From assembly GCF_000966975.1 (NCBI RefSeq), contig NZ_JZWV01000764.1:1-7456 (forward strand): DNA of 7,456 bases, read 5' to 3'. This DNA comes from Streptomyces katrae. GTDB taxonomy: Bacteria > Actinomycetota > Actinomycetes > Streptomycetales > Streptomycetaceae. A program made the translations under genes and the position numbers. Below are positions 6,024 through 7,456 of the stretch, in pieces; position 1 is the first letter of the stretch; the number at the start of each line of letters is the position of its first letter. The notes below the pieces were generated by a model. The model made no database searches, was not told where the DNA came from, and was given only the letters and a program-made list of their open reading frames with translations.

Positions 6024-6034
6024 GGATCCTTGAC
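6019..6034. promoter_or_regulatory. perfect 16-bp palindrome, probable operator shared by divergent promoters
   Basis: GTCAAGGATCCTTGAC is identical to its own reverse complement over all 16 bases. With the flanking base each half gives a TTGACR hexamer (TTGACA at 6030-6035 on plus, TTGACG at 6023-6018 on minus), so it forms two back-to-back -35 boxes. It lies 35 bases before the likely regulator start and 91 bases before the protease start. A palindrome of this quality next to a MurR/RpiR gene is the natural candidate for its autoregulatory site. The palindrome is directly seen; the regulator binding is inferred. Confidence 0.7.
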
Positions 6035-6060
6035 AGGAACGCGCCATCATCATGAAGAAT
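6030..6060 (+). promoter_or_regulatory. predicted promoter of the MurR/RpiR gene
   Basis: TTGACA (6030-6035) is a perfect -35 box. AAGAAT (6055-6060) is the best -10 candidate, with a rather long 19-base spacer. Initiation would fall near 6067-6069, on the GTG start itself, implying a leaderless mRNA. This agrees with the absence of a ribosome site before that GTG. Confidence 0.45.
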
Positions 6061-6068
6061 TGTTCTCC

Positions 6069-6941
6069 GTGAGCCAGACAGTCGACCGACTCCGCGCCCT
6101 CGCGCCTGAACTGCCCGAAGCGCAGCGGGCCCTCGCCGTGTTCATCCTCCACGACCCCCCTGCGGCCGCCGCGCGGACCATCCTCGAACTGGCCGAAGCG
6201 GTAGGGGTCTCCACCGGCAGCATCACCCGCCTGTGCCGCGCCCTCGGCCTGCCGGGCTACGCGCAGCTGCGCCTGGCCCTCGCCGCGTCGGGGGCGGAGC
6301 GCGACGCGCGCGGCACCTGGCGCGCCGACATCGGCACCGACATCGGCGAGCACGACTCCCTCGCCCGGGTGGCCGCCTCGGTGGCCGCGACCGTCTCGGA
6401 CGTCGTCACCCGCACCGTCGAGGGACTGGACCTGGCCGTGGTGGAAGAGGTCGCCGCCCGGATCGCCGCCGCCCGCCGGACCGAGCTCTTCGGCGTCGGC
6501 GGCAGCGCCACCATGGCCGCCGAGTTCCAGCAGCGGCTCTACCGCATCGGCCTGCCCGTCTGGGCGTGGAGCGACACCCATGTGGCGCTCACCGGGGCCG
6601 CCGTACTCGGCCGCGGCGACGTGGCCCTCGTCCTCTCGCACAGCGGCGGCACCCGGGAGCCGCGCGAGGTACTGGCGGAAGCCGCCTCGCGCGGGGCCAC
6701 CACCGTCGCCGTGACCAACGCCCCCGCCTCACCGCTCGCCCTCCACGCCGAACTCGTCCTCACCACCAGCGTGCGCGCGGCCGGCCTCAGGGCCGAGGCG
6801 GTCCTCGCCCGGCACGCGCAGATGGCCGTCCTCGACGTGCTCTACGTCGCCGTGGCACAACGCACGTACGACCGGACGACGCAGGCGATGGCCGCCACGG
6901 ACGAGGCCGTCCGGCCCTACCGGCGCGACGACGGGCGCTGA
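6069..6941 (+). CDS. MurR/RpiR family transcriptional regulator (HTH + SIS domain)
   Basis: From the GTG at 6069 (VSQTVDRLRALAPELPEAQR) the protein is 290 residues, the usual size. Residues 1-75 are the HTH_6 (RpiR) DNA-binding domain, with ILELAEAVGVSTGSITRLCRALGLPGY (38-64) as the helix-turn-helix. Residues about 125-265 are a SIS sugar-phosphate-binding domain: ELFGVGGSATMAAEFQQRLYRIG (139-161), then DVALVLSHSGGTREPREVLAEAASRGATTVAVTN (184-217). Such regulators sense phosphorylated sugars, often amino sugars such as MurNAc-6-phosphate. Upstream in-frame TTG codons (6030, 6060) are possible starts, but 6030 overlaps the predicted -35 box and would add an unusual MTGTRHHHEELF leader. The kinase gene follows after 2 bp, so they form an operon. 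The 16-bp palindrome upstream is the likely operator. Family firm; ligand inferred from the neighbour kinase. Confidence 0.9.
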   Translation: MSQTVDRLRALAPELPEAQRALAVFILHDPPAAAARTILELAEAVGVSTGSITRLCRALGLPGYAQLRLALAASGAERDARGTWRADIGTDIGEHDSLARVAASVAATVSDVVTRTVEGLDLAVVEEVAARIAAARRTELFGVGGSATMAAEFQQRLYRIGLPVWAWSDTHVALTGAAVLGRGDVALVLSHSGGTREPREVLAEAASRGATTVAVTNAPASPLALHAELVLTTSVRAAGLRAEAVLARHAQMAVLDVLYVAVAQRTYDRTTQAMAATDEAVRPYRRDDGR

Positions 6942-6943
6942 CG

Positions 6944-7456
6944 GTGCGCCGGGAACCGGACGGACGGGACCGGGGCACGGGGACCGCACTGGTGCTGGGC
7001 ATCGACGGCGGCGGCTCCGGGCTGCGGGCGGCGGTCGCGGCCGCGGCCGGGGGACCCGTACGGGCCACGGCCTCGGGCGGGGCGGCCAACGTGCGGTCGG
7101 TCCCCGAGCCGGAGCTGACCGAACGCTTGGCCCGGGTCGTGGGGCGGGTGCTGCCCCCGGGTGGCGCCGCGGACCTCGTTTCCGTCGTCGCCGGCTTCGC
7201 CGGGGCGGGGATCCCGGGGCGGGCGGGCGACCGCGGGCAGCACGTGGCCGTCCGGGCGTTGCGCACGGCACTGGCCCGCCACGGCTGCGCACCCCCGCAC
7301 GTTCGGGTCGCCGCCGACTCCGAGATCGCCTTCGCCGCCGCCCCGGGCTGCCCGCCGGACGGCCTCGCGGTGATCGCCGGCACGGGCGCGGCCGCCACCC
7401 GGATGCGCGGCCACCGCCTGGCCGCGACCGCGGACGGCTGCGGCTGGCTCACCGGC
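6944..7456 (+). CDS. BadF/BadG/BcrA/BcrD-type kinase, probable N-acetylglucosamine/amino-sugar kinase, 3' end cut by the window
   Basis: The frame is open from GTG 6944 to the end of the window (171 residues, roughly the N-terminal half). It shows the ASKHA ATPase signature: LGIDGGGSGLRAAVA (18-32, phosphate-1 loop), ASGGAANV (43-50), VAADSEIAFAAA (122-133, the conserved Asp region), AVIAGTGAAATR (142-153, phosphate-2 loop) and DGCGWLTG (164-171). This pattern is that of N-acetylglucosamine kinases in the BadF/BadG family, which phosphorylate GlcNAc, and in some bacteria MurNAc or GlcN, in the cytoplasm. It starts 2 bp after the regulator stop without its own clear ribosome site, so translation is probably coupled. 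An internal GTG at 6992 (VLGIDGGG) is an alternative start that would drop a charged 16-residue leader. Family is firm; exact sugar is unknown. Confidence 0.86.
   Translation, partial: MRREPDGRDRGTGTALVLGIDGGGSGLRAAVAAAAGGPVRATASGGAANVRSVPEPELTERLARVVGRVLPPGGAADLVSVVAGFAGAGIPGRAGDRGQHVAVRALRTALARHGCAPPHVRVAADSEIAFAAAPGCPPDGLAVIAGTGAAATRMRGHRLAATADGCGWLTG

Noticed and set aside
6052..6072. Six-codon leader frame (MKNCSP, stop overlapping the regulator GTG)
   Set aside because: A start-stop overlap is suggestive of coupling, but AGGAA is 12 bases from the ATG and the predicted transcript starts after it. Too short to support.
4701..6641. Protease frame extended upstream to 646 codons
   Set aside because: The extension would lie antisense to the regulator gene and put the signal peptide in the middle of the protein; ATG 5927 gives a proper N-terminal signal peptide and ribosome site.
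6729..7452. Several minus-strand frames opposite the kinase gene
   Set aside because: They are low-complexity Arg/Pro/Ala translations with no motif; the plus-strand frame carries the clear ATPase signatures.

Overview
The window is very GC-rich with strong G/C bias at third codon positions, GTG starts, long spurious open frames on both strands, a streptogrisin-type secreted protease and an HPP membrane protein. All of this fits a Streptomyces or close actinomycete chromosome. No tRNA, rRNA, CRISPR array, transposase or phage gene is visible. I see eight gene loci; the first is cut by the left edge and the last by the right edge.

Left part (1-2414): the 3' portion of a UbiA-family membrane prenyltransferase (+) converges on a PHP-domain phosphoesterase with an N-terminal helix-hairpin-helix region (-). 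The PHP gene is broken by a perfect 16-bp tandem duplication (1285-1316) that shifts the reading frame between its metal-binding motifs; removing one copy restores a normal 345-residue protein. A divergent intergenic region with a 32-bp inverted repeat separates it from a yjbQ (UPF0047) gene (+).

Middle part (2415-4700): a two-domain VOC (glyoxalase-fold) protein and a small HPP-family membrane protein lie in tandem on the minus strand. Across a 276-bp divergent gap, a cupin protein with a C-terminal zinc ribbon lies on the plus strand. A 13-bp-stem hairpin separates the cupin gene from the convergent protease gene.

Right part (4701-7456): a secreted S1 serine protease with signal peptide and pro-region (-) is transcribed away from a MurR/RpiR-type SIS-domain regulator (+). 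The regulator is followed after 2 bp by a BadF/BadG-type amino-sugar kinase (probable N-acetylglucosamine/N-acetylmuramate kinase, cut by the window end). The 141-bp region between protease and regulator is the most interesting piece of DNA here. A perfect 16-bp palindrome supplies a TTGAC-type -35 box to both divergent promoters, and two further inverted repeats lie over the protease promoter. I infer that the SIS regulator senses an amino-sugar phosphate and may control both its own operon and the extracellular protease, a possible cell-wall or chitin scavenging unit. This rests on sequence layout only.

I did not find a clearly new multi-gene system. The strongest observations are the shared-palindrome divergent promoter and the duplication-broken PHP gene.
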